Assembly: GCA_016712355.1 (NCBI GenBank)
Contig: JADJRF010000005.1
Location: forward strand, 2,488,427 to 2,552,426
Length of the DNA stretch: 64,000 bases
Direction: 5' to 3'
From: Vampirovibrionales bacterium
GTDB lineage: Bacteria; Cyanobacteriota; Vampirovibrionia; Vampirovibrionales; Vampirovibrionaceae
This document shows, in pieces, positions 18,417 through 27,372 of the stretch (the stretch's first letter is position 1; each line of letters starts with the position of its first letter). The notes beneath the pieces are model-generated. The model was not told where the DNA came from and searched no databases. It saw only the letters and a list, made by a program, of their open reading frames with translations. The position numbers were made by a program, and so were the translations under genes.

Positions 18417-18695
18417 ATGAGCAAACTGCGTCACAGGCCGGAGCAGATTATTCGCAAGCTGCGCCAGGCGGAGGTATTATCGGGTCAGGGGAAGACGGTA
18501 GAAGAGATATGCCGGGAGCTGGGTGTTTCGGATGCGACCTATTACAAATGGCGCAAGGAGTATGGGGGCATGGGTATCTCTCAGGCAAAGCGGCTTAAAG
18601 AGCTGGAGGCTGAGAATGCGCGGTTAAAGCGTGTGGTAGCCGATTTAACTCTGGACAAGCAGATCCTCAGGGACGCGGCAGCGGGAAACTTTTAA
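18417..18695 (+). CDS. IS3 transposase OrfA (copy 2)
   Basis: 92 aa, identical to the copy 1 protein: helix-turn-helix followed by a leucine-zipper segment. OrfB's frame continues upstream into the end of OrfA, as expected for expression by ribosomal frameshifting. Confidence 0.9.
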   Translation: MSKLRHRPEQIIRKLRQAEVLSGQGKTVEEICRELGVSDATYYKWRKEYGGMGISQAKRLKELEAENARLKRVVADLTLDKQILRDAAAGNF

Positions 18696-18718
18696 GCGCT
18701 GAGCGGAAGCGTCGTTGT

Positions 18719-19552
18719 GTGGTAAAAAGCCAGCAACGCTATGGTATATCGGAGCGCCGGGCGTGTCATGCGCTCGGCGTTTGCCGTTCCGTTCAGCGCT
18801 ATCTCAAACGAAAGCCCGATGATGAAGAGGCGCTTCGGGGTGATATTATCCGTTTGGCCCGTCGGTATGGTCGCTACGGTTACAAGCGCATCACCGCCTT
18901 GCTTCGTGCTGAGGGCTGGCGGGTTAACCACAAGCGAGTGGAACGTATTTGGCGCGAGGAAGGTCTGAAGGTTCCTAAACGCCAGAAGAAGCGGAGCCGT
19001 CTGTATTTGAATGATGGCTCCTGCATTCGGCTTCGTCCCTGCTGGCCGGGCCATGTGTGGAGCTATGACTTTGTGGCAGACCGGCTGGCCTGTGGCAAGA
19101 AGATACGGATGCTCACCGTGATTGACGAGTTTACCCGCAAATGCCTTGCCATCCGTGTGGATTATCGTCTGAACAGTGATGATGTGCTGGATGTTCTGAG
19201 TGACTTGTTTCTGAGAGAAGGATTGCCGGATTATATCCGTTCAGACAACGGCAGCGAATTTACCGCTGCCACACTCAAGGAGTGGCTGTATCAACTGCGG
19301 GTAAAGACGGCCTACATTGAGCCGGGCAGCCCTTGGGAAAACGGTTACAACGAGAGCTTTAATGGAAGGTTACGCGATGAATTGCTGAATGGGGAGTTGT
19401 TCTATACGCTCAAAGAAGCACAGACGGTTATTGAAGACTGGCGTGAGCATTACAATCACGTCAGGCCGCACAGCTCACTGGGATACAAGCCACCAGCTCC
19501 GGCTGCGCGACTTCAGTATTCAGTCCCATTCCGCTCCGCTCCATGCGCCTGA
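18719..19552 (+). CDS. IS3 transposase OrfB, DDE integrase (copy 2)
   Basis: 277 aa, identical to copy 1, with the full DDE core (YDFVADRL, RSDNGSEF, NESFNGRLRDE). Both copies appear functional, so this IS could still be active. Confidence 0.92.
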   Translation: MVKSQQRYGISERRACHALGVCRSVQRYLKRKPDDEEALRGDIIRLARRYGRYGYKRITALLRAEGWRVNHKRVERIWREEGLKVPKRQKKRSRLYLNDGSCIRLRPCWPGHVWSYDFVADRLACGKKIRMLTVIDEFTRKCLAIRVDYRLNSDDVLDVLSDLFLREGLPDYIRSDNGSEFTAATLKEWLYQLRVKTAYIEPGSPWENGYNESFNGRLRDELLNGELFYTLKEAQTVIEDWREHYNHVRPHSSLGYKPPAPAARLQYSVPFRSAPCA

Positions 19553-19628
19553 ATACTGAACCCCATCAACACCAAACCACTGACTTACAACTGGATCATA
19601 TTTTGGGGGTTGACCAAACCTTAACATA

Positions 19629-20129
19629 TTAACCTTTGAGATTGCCTAGCTTTAATTCGGGATGCCGGTAGACCCAGGGATAGAGGGGTTGATCCTTCTT
19701 ACACCAGAATCCAAGACATTGGCTCTTTGCTTGTTCCTCTTCAGTTTCAAACTCAAATGAATACTTCAGATACGCATAAGAATAGCCATTAGCCACGAGG
19801 GCTTGGTTAATATCCTTATCTTCAGCGTAAATATACCCAAGCAACCTTTTGTATTTGTCTCGGCCCGTTATCTGTACGAAAATTTGTTTTTCATTTAGCT
19901 GGTCTTGTAGATAGGTAGTGGCTCTTTGTCCCCAGACTCCTTGAGATTCTTCAGGGGCATCAATCCCTTCCAATCTCAATTTTTCCCGTTTGCCATGATA
20001 TATGAGTTCTATAGTATCTCCATCGACAACCCTCAGTAGGGTAACCGACTCTCTTGGCAGTCCCTGAGCATAACAAAATGATGCCATAGCCAAGTAGAGG
20101 GCTATGACCAGCCCCTTTAGTTTCCTCAT
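19629..20129 (-). CDS. Secreted thermonuclease-family (SNase-like) nuclease
   Basis: 166 aa with a signal peptide (hydrophobic residues about 6-20, ending SFCYAQG). The SNase fold follows: RVVDGDTIEL, the catalytic Arg/Glu stretch LRLEGIDAPEES and the second Arg in KYKRLLGYI, so the three catalytic residues are present. It should cut DNA or RNA outside the cytoplasm. It is transcribed with the small sunset-domain gene just upstream and away from the chaperone operon. Lower GC than the core. Confidence 0.88.
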   Translation of the reverse strand: MRKLKGLVIALYLAMASFCYAQGLPRESVTLLRVVDGDTIELIYHGKREKLRLEGIDAPEESQGVWGQRATTYLQDQLNEKQIFVQITGRDKYKRLLGYIYAEDKDINQALVANGYSYAYLKYSFEFETEEEQAKSQCLGFWCKKDQPLYPWVYRHPELKLGNLKG

Positions 20130-20143
20130 TTATATTCTCCTAG

Positions 20144-20386
20144 TTAGACTTTACTTTTCCTAAAACCTTGTTTTTGTGCCTCTTGTTCACTTTTAAAGCA
20201 TCGCCGATTGTCTTTGCCTTTATTCCTAACCAACATCCGATCATAGTATTTCTGCCCTGGCGCGTGATAAATCATCGAAGCTGTATTACCGACTACGGGG
20301 CAGTCATTTGGACTGTAGTCCTTGGCAAAAGCCACGCCCGAAAAGAGTAAAGACATTGTTACCAGCGTAGAGATTAAAAGTTGCAT
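20144..20386 (-). CDS. Small secreted protein with sunset (Ada-metal-binding-like) domain
   Basis: 80 aa: signal peptide (to about AFA) then CPVVGNTASMIYHAPGQKYY and RCFKSEQEAQKQGFRKSK. This is the pattern of the small domain often fused to secreted SNase-like nucleases (annotated as sunset or Ada-metal-binding-like). Here it is a separate protein encoded 14 bases before the nuclease. A related domain ends the second gene of the operon on the other strand. Confidence 0.7.
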   Translation of the reverse strand: MQLLISTLVTMSLLFSGVAFAKDYSPNDCPVVGNTASMIYHAPGQKYYDRMLVRNKGKDNRRCFKSEQEAQKQGFRKSKV

Positions 20387-20402
20387 CTGCGATTACCTTT
20401 AC

Positions 20403-20491
20403 GAGATAATATACAAGTTTCTATTTATTAAACTTCAGGAACTTACATTGATAAAAGTTCACATAATGAGATAATATATCACAAATTGTGA
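20403..20491. promoter_or_regulatory. Divergent control region with operator-like palindrome
   Basis: The perfect palindrome TCACAA-A-TTGTGA is at 20479-20491, 28 bases before the XRE regulator start. The motif GAGATAATATA is repeated at 20403 and 20468 and could supply -10 boxes. The layout suggests that the XRE protein represses its own operon and perhaps the divergent nuclease pair. Inference from position. Confidence 0.55.
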
Positions 20492-20518
20492 CAATGCAAG
20501 TTTTGTGAAGGAGCGTAT

Positions 20519-21013
20519 ATGGGCAAGTACAGAACAGCTTTCGGCGACTTATTGGACGATCTCCTTTATGAAAAGGGGATGAAGTCTCTTACGGAGTTTG
20601 GAGAACGTATTGGTGTAGCTAAAAATGCCTTGTCGCAATACTGCACAGGCGCACGGGAACCAGGGGATGAGATTCTGATCAGGATGGCTTTATTCCTGGA
20701 CGTGGATTACATCACCTTGAAGAGAGCCGCCCTCTTAGATCGGTATCCGTTGTGGCAACTGATTACCATTGGGGTCTTTGACTCTTTCTTGACCAAAGAA
20801 CAAGTAGGGGAACTCCAAAGCCTGATTGACAATGAGGATGATCTGGAAGAATTGTTGAAACAGCTTCACCGAGACTTAGATTTGCAGAAACAATACGTTT
20901 CCGTTGGATGGAAAGATTTTTTAGAATCGTTGAAGTCTGCGGGGTTTCTGCACAAACAGAAAACGAAACCTCCCCTGAGCAAGACCCATGAAAAGAGGGT
21001 TAATGCTCTATGA
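20519..21013 (+). CDS. XRE-family helix-turn-helix regulator, first gene of the chaperone operon
   Basis: 164 aa. The N-terminal half contains an XRE-type HTH (KSLTEFGERIGVAKNALSQYCTGAREP); the C-terminal half is helical and acidic, without a recognised domain. The ATG follows a good AAGGAG site. It overlaps the next gene by four bases, so it belongs to the operon it probably controls. Confidence 0.8.
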   Translation: MGKYRTAFGDLLDDLLYEKGMKSLTEFGERIGVAKNALSQYCTGAREPGDEILIRMALFLDVDYITLKRAALLDRYPLWQLITIGVFDSFLTKEQVGELQSLIDNEDDLEELLKQLHRDLDLQKQYVSVGWKDFLESLKSAGFLHKQKTKPPLSKTHEKRVNAL

Positions 21014-21405
21014 CACAAGATACAGAAAAGGTTATCCCCATCAGTCAGAGACAAGACAAGATGAGCAGATATGACCTGCTGAAAAGCCTTATGAGCACTA
21101 AAGAAATAACAACAAACGCCAGTAAAGCTCGTCGCTACGGCCTTTTTCTCACAATTCTTACCCTGTTAGTTATTGCTGGCCTGTATGGGCGTTCCCAACT
21201 TGGCTATAAACCTACCGCTATAGATGAGGCGCTGGGTGCAAAGCAGTGTCCAATCATCGGAAATGTCGATTCAAAGTTGTATCACACTCCTAAGGAACAC
21301 CACTATCTTGAACTACTCCAAAGAAATAAAGCCCGCGAAAACAGAATCTGTTTTTCTCAAGAATGGGAAGCATGGCTAGCAGGCTATAAGAAGAGTAAAT
21401 TTTGA
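21010..21405 (+). CDS. Single-pass membrane protein with C-terminal sunset-like domain
   Basis: 131 aa: about 38 cytoplasmic residues, one membrane helix (residues about 39-58, FLTILTLLVIAGLYG), then an outside domain with CPIIGNVDSKLYHTPKEHHY and RICFSQEWEAWLAGYKKSKF, clearly related to the small secreted protein encoded at 20144. It may anchor the partner domain at the membrane. No known function. Confidence 0.7.
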   Translation: MTQDTEKVIPISQRQDKMSRYDLLKSLMSTKEITTNASKARRYGLFLTILTLLVIAGLYGRSQLGYKPTAIDEALGAKQCPIIGNVDSKLYHTPKEHHYLELLQRNKARENRICFSQEWEAWLAGYKKSKF

Positions 21406-21410
21406 AAGAA

Positions 21411-21761
21411 ATGGTTTTAGCAATGAGCGATACGTCTTATAAAACATTTAAAAAGGTGCTGGGCATTATTTCTATTTTAATGCTGTTAGGTACTTTGGCA
21501 GATAATCCTTATAGCTACTATGTTTTGCTTCGCTGGGTTGTTTGCATTGCAGCCATTAGTATAGCTCTTTCTTTTAAGGCATTAAATAAGGAAGGCTGGT
21601 TTATCACATTGCTAATTACTGCCTTCTTATTCAATCCCCTGATCCCGGTTCACTTAAACAAGCAATTGTGGACAGTTCTGGATTTAGTAACTGCTGCTAT
21701 CTTTTTGGTGTCTATTTTCAAACTTGAAAACAATACCAAGAGGTTCCCAGCCAATGAGTGA
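21411..21761 (+). CDS. Four-helix membrane protein (DUF6804-like)
   Basis: About 116 aa, almost entirely hydrophobic, with YYVLLRWVVCIAAI, GWFITLLITAFLFNPLIPVHL and WTVLDLVTAAIFLVSIF, the pattern of the DUF6804 group of small membrane proteins. Start options are TTG 21402, ATG 21411 and ATG 21423; 21411 is a compromise. It overlaps the next gene by eight bases. Confidence 0.65.
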   Translation: MVLAMSDTSYKTFKKVLGIISILMLLGTLADNPYSYYVLLRWVVCIAAISIALSFKALNKEGWFITLLITAFLFNPLIPVHLNKQLWTVLDLVTAAIFLVSIFKLENNTKRFPANE

Positions 21762-22419
21762 TCATTTAGATGTACTGAGGCAGATGCGACAAAGCCAGAC
21801 TCAAGAGCTTGCTCTTGTAGAAGATATAGCACCTCAAAAGCAGTGCCCTTTCTGTGCAGAGAGTATTTTAATAGATGCGATAAAGTGCAAACATTGTGAG
21901 GAATGGCTTATCGATCAAAGTAATTCTGGCAAGAAGCTTTATAGCAACAAACAAAGTCTTATTTTCTTATTTTTACTATCCTTCCTTTCGATTGGTATAT
22001 ATGACCTGTACTGGTTCTATAAGAACTGGAGACAGCTAAAGTCTATTGGTTATAAAATTTCCCCTGGATTGAGACTATTAGGTCTTTTTGTTCCCTTTCT
22101 CAATCTCTACCTACTCGATAACTTTATTCGTGAGGTTAAAAAACTGGGAGACAGTGTTGGCAATAAGACCTACCCTTATCCCTTTTTGGTAGGGTTCTGC
22201 TATATATTCTCAAATATAGTTTCCCGCTATGTAATCTTTCATTTTGGCTTCTGGGCTCCGGTTTACCTGCAAGGAAAACTTAACGCTTATTGGGATAAAA
22301 CACAGCCGTCGCTCGAAACGAGAAAGTTTCCCACTGTCTGGGAATGGGTATTCTTAATAGTATTAGGACTATTCTGGCTTCTCTGTATTGTGGGTGCTCT
22401 AGTGGGAGGTAATAACTAA
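21754..22419 (+). CDS. Zinc-ribbon plus DUF4234-like membrane protein
   Basis: 221 aa. A zinc ribbon CPFCAESILIDAIKCKHC (residues about 30-47) is followed by four membrane helices with IYDLYWFYKNWRQLK, the mark of DUF4234-type proteins. The ribbon is nearly the same as that of the next protein, suggesting a shared partner. Start ATG 21754; its stop shares one base with the next start. Role unknown. Confidence 0.7.
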   Translation: MSDHLDVLRQMRQSQTQELALVEDIAPQKQCPFCAESILIDAIKCKHCEEWLIDQSNSGKKLYSNKQSLIFLFLLSFLSIGIYDLYWFYKNWRQLKSIGYKISPGLRLLGLFVPFLNLYLLDNFIREVKKLGDSVGNKTYPYPFLVGFCYIFSNIVSRYVIFHFGFWAPVYLQGKLNAYWDKTQPSLETRKFPTVWEWVFLIVLGLFWLLCIVGALVGGNN

Positions 22420-24464
22420 TGCCAAATACAGTCAAGCAAACGAAGCTTTGTCCTAATTGCAATAATGAAATATTGGCTGAAGCCATTAAGTGCAAACATT
22501 GTAAAAGTTTCATAGAACAATCTTTAGAAAAAGCGTCAAACATTTCTGAGTCTAATGTTGGGATAGAAATCCATAATACTCCTGTAAGGCATTCATTTGA
22601 TTTAATTAATAACAATGCCTATAGGGTGTTAGGACTTCCTGCTGATGCCTCTCAGGAATCGATTCATGAAGCTAATAGCTCTATTCGTAGAGTTCTAAAG
22701 ATTGGGGTAAGCAAATCCTCTCCCTGGGATTTGGCTTGGATTGGCCCAATCAATAGGAGCGAGAAAGATTTACAGTCTGCTATAGGCAGGCTTATGAATC
22801 CAGTTCAACGTCTTCAGGAACGCTTATTTTGGTTTTCAAGTAATACGCCTCTACTTAATGAAGCAACCATAGAATCTCTATCGTCCGTCATTTCTGAGCT
22901 TGAAACAAAAGCCAATAGCCATGATCTTGCAGTGGTAAAGCTTGCCTACGCTAATTTGATTGATCCTGAACTCAAAAATATAAAACTTTGGATAGAAGCA
23001 ATAACTCTTTGGGAAACAGTCATTTCTTCAGACGACTATTGGGCCTCTTTGCTCGATATGGAAATGGACGGTGAATTTGAGCCTTTTGCCACCATAGAAG
23101 AGGTAGAGAACCTAAAACTGAATGTTTACAGGTTGGTCTGCTCAAAGCTATTAGCCCTAGCAAATGAGGGTATAGTTGCCAAGAATGAAGGGATTTGTAG
23201 GCAAGTTTTTAGCATTCTTAAAGATTCAAAAATACCCAGAAATATTTTTTACGAATTTGAAACTCAAGCCTTTGGAAGTTTGGAAGATCAACTCACTGAA
23301 TTATGTGAACAGATTCGGAATGATTCAAATAGTATTCTTAACAAGCAGGATACCAATGCGCCAGATAATATCAAAGCCTGTACTACAGCCTTAAACCGAT
23401 TTAATAATGAGGTTCGGCCTCTCTTAAGCAAATTGCTGAATGTAGCTGGTCAAAATACGGAACTTGCTAATCGTGTTAAAGAAGAAGCCGCCGGTTGTCT
23501 AAGGGGCATTGCTATAAACTTTACTTGGGCAGATGAGTTTATCCGTTCTAAAGAGTTGCTTGAACAGGCTATAACTATTGCTCCTAAAGATTCTTCCGTC
23601 TATCATCGACTGCTAGAGGACTCAGGAGATGTTGAAAAAACTTCTGAGAAGCAGAAGATATGGAAAGACTTAAAACCTATCAAGAGTGCTCCTGTCCTTC
23701 AAACCATTAACGCCTGCGGCTTCACTTTATATGGTTGTACTAATGTTGATCCTGAAACACAGTCTGGCTTGTCAACATATTACTTTGTAATTTTAGGTAT
23801 TCCTATATTCCCCATTTGTCGATACAGAGTAATTTCAACAGGTGATAGGAGCTATAGATTTTTAGGAAAAGCCCCCTTAAGAAAGGGGGATAAGTGGCAC
23901 CTAGGCATATCACTGTGCCTGATTCTTATTGCTTTTCTGTGGATTTCAGCTAGCTCATCAACAAGCTCATCGAATTATTCTTCAAACTACTCCTCTGCTC
24001 CTAGTGAAACAACAAACTATTCTTCTACTCCCAGTGAAACATACACAGATCCTGAATCCACTTCGACCTCCACAAATGAACCAGCGACTCAGGAAATTCA
24101 AACTCCTCCAGAGGGTATAATACCCACCAATCAATTCAGCTCTACTTACAAAATCGACTTGAAAGCAAAGATAGATGCGGGTAGAGCCAAATTGGCCTCT
24201 CTGGAAGCCTCTTATAATCAATTAGCGGATGAGGTGCAGAGCATGAAGCTTGAACTTAATCAGAAACAAGCTGAAGTTGAAAAGCTTGAAACCCAAGCCA
24301 AGTATGGCATTGATGTTGAACAGTATGAATCTAAGAGACAAGCTTATAATCAGTTCGTTGAAAAGCATAATCAAACGCTTTCCAGGGCTAAAAAAGCTGA
24401 GCAAGAATACAATGCAGTTCTCGAAGAGGATCACAGGATGGTTCAGGAATATAATTCGCTATAA
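22419..24464 (+). CDS. Zinc-ribbon, J-domain-like, membrane-anchored coiled-coil protein
   Basis: 681 aa. In order: zinc ribbon CPNCNNEILAEAIKCKHCKSF (residues 8-28); a J-like segment NAYRVLGLPADASQESIHEA (about 65-85) that lacks the HPD motif needed by ordinary DnaJ to stimulate Hsp70; a helical region to about residue 400; a small beta-rich segment; a membrane helix near 500; a Ser/Thr-rich linker; and a C-terminal coiled coil rich in Glu, Lys and Gln. With an Hsp70-like protein three genes on, it probably acts as its membrane-side partner. No exact family recognised. Confidence 0.65.
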   Translation: MPNTVKQTKLCPNCNNEILAEAIKCKHCKSFIEQSLEKASNISESNVGIEIHNTPVRHSFDLINNNAYRVLGLPADASQESIHEANSSIRRVLKIGVSKSSPWDLAWIGPINRSEKDLQSAIGRLMNPVQRLQERLFWFSSNTPLLNEATIESLSSVISELETKANSHDLAVVKLAYANLIDPELKNIKLWIEAITLWETVISSDDYWASLLDMEMDGEFEPFATIEEVENLKLNVYRLVCSKLLALANEGIVAKNEGICRQVFSILKDSKIPRNIFYEFETQAFGSLEDQLTELCEQIRNDSNSILNKQDTNAPDNIKACTTALNRFNNEVRPLLSKLLNVAGQNTELANRVKEEAAGCLRGIAINFTWADEFIRSKELLEQAITIAPKDSSVYHRLLEDSGDVEKTSEKQKIWKDLKPIKSAPVLQTINACGFTLYGCTNVDPETQSGLSTYYFVILGIPIFPICRYRVISTGDRSYRFLGKAPLRKGDKWHLGISLCLILIAFLWISASSSTSSSNYSSNYSSAPSETTNYSSTPSETYTDPESTSTSTNEPATQEIQTPPEGIIPTNQFSSTYKIDLKAKIDAGRAKLASLEASYNQLADEVQSMKLELNQKQAEVEKLETQAKYGIDVEQYESKRQAYNQFVEKHNQTLSRAKKAEQEYNAVLEEDHRMVQEYNSL

Positions 24465-24475
24465 AGAGGTTGATA

Positions 24476-24853
24476 ATGTCTTCAAAAGGAACAATCGAAT
24501 GTTCTGTCGAACAGCTATCAGAGCTTTCGGTTGAGGCATGGCGTTTAGGCCAATGGCTCTCAAGGCTTGACTCACAAAGCTCTATTGGCAGGCATGTTCT
24601 TAGAAAGTATGAAAGGTTCTTCCAAGACCTTGGAATTGAGGTTTTGGATATGACAGGAAAGACTTATGATCCTGGAATGGCCTTGGATATTATTGATTCT
24701 ATTCAGGATGACACTCTTGAATCGGGTATTGAAGTTATAGACGAAACCATTGCTCCCATTGTGGTTTACCAAGAGCAGGTAATCAGGCATGGGCAGGTAG
24801 TCACTCGTAAAAGAGCAGAAGTTTTAGAGCAAGCGACGGCTGAGGAGCAATAA
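24476..24853 (+). CDS. Small acidic protein of the chaperone operon
   Basis: 125 aa from ATG 24476, with an AAAGAGG site upstream. Helical N-terminus (VEQLSELSVEAWRLGQWL), then alternating strands with EVIDETIAPIVVYQEQVI. Size, charge and position just before an Hsp70-like gene suggest a nucleotide-exchange or adaptor role, comparable to small partners encoded beside dnaK-like genes, but this is inference. The Hsp70-like gene starts three bases after its stop. Confidence 0.6.
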   Translation: MSSKGTIECSVEQLSELSVEAWRLGQWLSRLDSQSSIGRHVLRKYERFFQDLGIEVLDMTGKTYDPGMALDIIDSIQDDTLESGIEVIDETIAPIVVYQEQVIRHGQVVTRKRAEVLEQATAEEQ

Positions 24854-24856
24854 GGA

Positions 24857-27370
24857 ATGAACCAATTTATTAATTACGGCATCGATCTTGGCACAACCAA
24901 TTCTTGTACCGCCTCCTGGGACGGTAACGATGTCCGAATCTATCAAAATAATGATTTGATGAATGTCACTCCTTCCGTTGTCAGAGTCCAAAAGAATAAT
25001 CGGGTTCTTATTGGTAAACGTGCATACAACGCTATTGTGGAGGATCCTGATAATGTGGTCTCTGAATTCAAACGCTGGATGGGACAGAAAGATAAAAAGT
25101 CTTTTTCGGCTTCTGGCCGAAGCATGTCTGCTGAAGAGTTATCATCTGAAGTCTTAAAAGCACTGAAGGAAGATGTCAAAAGGCAAACAGGCGAAGACAT
25201 ATCTGCTGCCGTTATAACAGTTCCAGCCGCGTTTGGTGCATTACAATGCGAAGCTACCGCAAGAGCAGCCCAGTTGGCTGGTATTATTGAAGCACCTTTG
25301 CTTCAAGAGCCTATTGCGGCTGCCATAGCATACGGTATAACTCCAGGAGCCATCGATCAGCGGTGGTTAGTTTTCGATCTCGGAGGAGGCACCCTGGATA
25401 TTGCGCTTGTCTCAACCAAAGATGGACGCCTGAATGTTCTTGAACATAGAGGAAATAACCTCTTAGGAGGCAAGGATATTGACCGTATCATCATTGATAC
25501 CTTTTTCCTGCCAACCCTCACTAAGGAATTTGTGTTACCAGACCCCAAAGACAATCCTGAAGGGTACGACAGGCTAATCAGAAGATTGGCCTTGAGAGCG
25601 GAAGAGGCAAAAATAGAATTGAGTTCAGCGGAGTCAGTTCCGGTTGGTCTCTTTGACCTGGGTGATGATGAGGAAGGCAATCCTATAGACATTGAGGTTA
25701 CTATTTCCCGTAAAGATTATGAGTATTCTATAGAGCCTTTGGTTGAGAAGTGTTTGCAACTTTGTGAAGAGGTCTTATCGAGCAGTCGGGTCTCAGGAAA
25801 AGATTTAGATAGAGTTCTCTTGGTTGGTGGGCCTACCCAGATACCTTATGTTCGTTCAGCAATAACCGAAAGAATCGGTTCCAAAGTGGACTTTTCGCTC
25901 GATCCGATGACTGTTGTAGCGAGAGGTGCTGCCATTTACGCATCCACTATCGAGAAAGCAGCTAAACCGGTTCCTCTGAGCGTTGATTCTGGTAAAGCCC
26001 TGGTACATTTGGCTTACGAACCGGTTAGTGCCTCAGTCACTGCTCATGTTGCCGGTCGGATAGAGAATGCTAAACAAGCGAGTATTTCAGAAATCAAGAT
26101 TGATGCGGAGGGTGGCTACTGGACGAGCGGGTGGTTGCCAATTCCAGAAGGACACTTTGATATTCCTGTCACCCTTAAAGAAGGGAAACAAAGCCGTTTT
26201 TGGCTTTATACAAGAACACAAACTGGTGAAATGGTTGATATTGAGCCTGAAGAGTTCTCTATCCGCCATGGTCTTGTGGTTTCCTCTCCACCATTGCCGC
26301 ATTCAATTTCAATAGAGATTGTTGGAAATAACAATAAGCCTGAGCTTGAAGTCATCTTTCCTAAAGGCACTCCTCTTCCTGCTGAGAAGACCTGCCGTTA
26401 TAGGGCACAACGCACTTTAAGGCCAAGCGAAGCTGGGAGTGCATTGCCCATTAAGTTATGGGAAGGAGAGATAATAGAAGACCCGGAAGCAAATGAGTGG
26501 GTTGGCAATCTTACCATTAGCTCAGAAGACATTCGTAGACCAATCCCTGAAGGTTCAGAGATTGAAATTACAATCGCAATAGATGCTTCACGAAGAATGA
26601 CAGTGGATGCGTTTGTTCCGCAGTTGAACCAGAATTTCTCAGATAATGTATATGTACCTCAGAGAGAGGAAAAAGATTTTGCCGACCTTCTCAAGAATAT
26701 ACCCCAAGAAATAGAAACTCATGTAAGTAGGTTGGATGACCTTGAGTTGTCCGTTGAAGATGCTAAAGCACAGGATGAAATTGAAAAACTACGAGAAGAT
26801 ATTGAAAATCTGGATATTGAAGCCAGCAAAACAGGCAACGAGACAAATGATCCTGATCAGGCAAAAAGATTGGTTGAAACATCTCGTGAAATCAGAGGTA
26901 AGCTATCGAAAATAGAGCGGAACTTTGGAACTGGGACTTCTAATACCCTCAAGATAGAAGAGGCTGAAGAACTCCTATTAAGCCTTCAGAGAGTTATTGA
27001 TGATCTTGGTTCTCCCTTGGAAAAGAAAGAATTTGAAATGTTACAGCGGCAAGCTGAACGCTCAATAGACAAAGGTGATGAACGAAGTCTTCAGAAAACA
27101 GTTGACTCTTTAGAAACTTTAAAGTGGAGAATTTTATTCAAACAAGACTGGTTCTGGAAAGACATCTTTGAATCAATGAAGGAGCCGTGGAAAGAATTTA
27201 CAAACAAGCAAGAAGCTCAAAAATGGATAGCACACGGTGATGACTCTATTCGCCGAGGAGATGGTGAAGGACTTCGGGAAGCCGTTCGGAAGCTATGGGA
27301 ACTACAACCAGTAAGCGCTGCCGAAGCCGATAAAGAAAGAGTCCTTCTTGCTGGGCTTAAGAGGTATTAA
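24857..27370 (+). CDS. Divergent Hsp70 (DnaK-like) ATPase, 837 aa
   Basis: The N-terminal 380 residues are a complete Hsp70 ATPase domain: phosphate-1 YGIDLGTTNSC, TVPAAFGALQCEATARAAQLA, phosphate-2 FDLGGGTLDIAL and adenosine motif LVGGPTQIPYVRSA. After that it differs from DnaK: no canonical substrate-binding signature, but two beta-rich stretches (about 390-480 and 490-590) and a long helical C-terminal region to 837. Longer than DnaK (about 640 aa). It is therefore a specialised chaperone rather than the housekeeping copy. Intact, lower GC than the core, and tightly coupled to the AAA+ gene two bases after its stop. Confidence 0.85.
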   Translation: MNQFINYGIDLGTTNSCTASWDGNDVRIYQNNDLMNVTPSVVRVQKNNRVLIGKRAYNAIVEDPDNVVSEFKRWMGQKDKKSFSASGRSMSAEELSSEVLKALKEDVKRQTGEDISAAVITVPAAFGALQCEATARAAQLAGIIEAPLLQEPIAAAIAYGITPGAIDQRWLVFDLGGGTLDIALVSTKDGRLNVLEHRGNNLLGGKDIDRIIIDTFFLPTLTKEFVLPDPKDNPEGYDRLIRRLALRAEEAKIELSSAESVPVGLFDLGDDEEGNPIDIEVTISRKDYEYSIEPLVEKCLQLCEEVLSSSRVSGKDLDRVLLVGGPTQIPYVRSAITERIGSKVDFSLDPMTVVARGAAIYASTIEKAAKPVPLSVDSGKALVHLAYEPVSASVTAHVAGRIENAKQASISEIKIDAEGGYWTSGWLPIPEGHFDIPVTLKEGKQSRFWLYTRTQTGEMVDIEPEEFSIRHGLVVSSPPLPHSISIEIVGNNNKPELEVIFPKGTPLPAEKTCRYRAQRTLRPSEAGSALPIKLWEGEIIEDPEANEWVGNLTISSEDIRRPIPEGSEIEITIAIDASRRMTVDAFVPQLNQNFSDNVYVPQREEKDFADLLKNIPQEIETHVSRLDDLELSVEDAKAQDEIEKLREDIENLDIEASKTGNETNDPDQAKRLVETSREIRGKLSKIERNFGTGTSNTLKIEEAEELLLSLQRVIDDLGSPLEKKEFEMLQRQAERSIDKGDERSLQKTVDSLETLKWRILFKQDWFWKDIFESMKEPWKEFTNKQEAQKWIAHGDDSIRRGDGEGLREAVRKLWELQPVSAAEADKERVLLAGLKRY

Positions 27371-27372
27371 GA

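Larger units (their letters stand above)
18337..19616 (+). mobile_element. IS3-family insertion sequence, copy 2 (1280 bp)
   Basis: Same element as 16110-17389 in opposite orientation, so the two form a 1.28-kb perfect inverted repeat around a 947-bp phage fragment. Recombination between them would invert that fragment. Right flank begins AACC and does not match the left flank, so no simple target duplication is visible. Confidence 0.85.
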
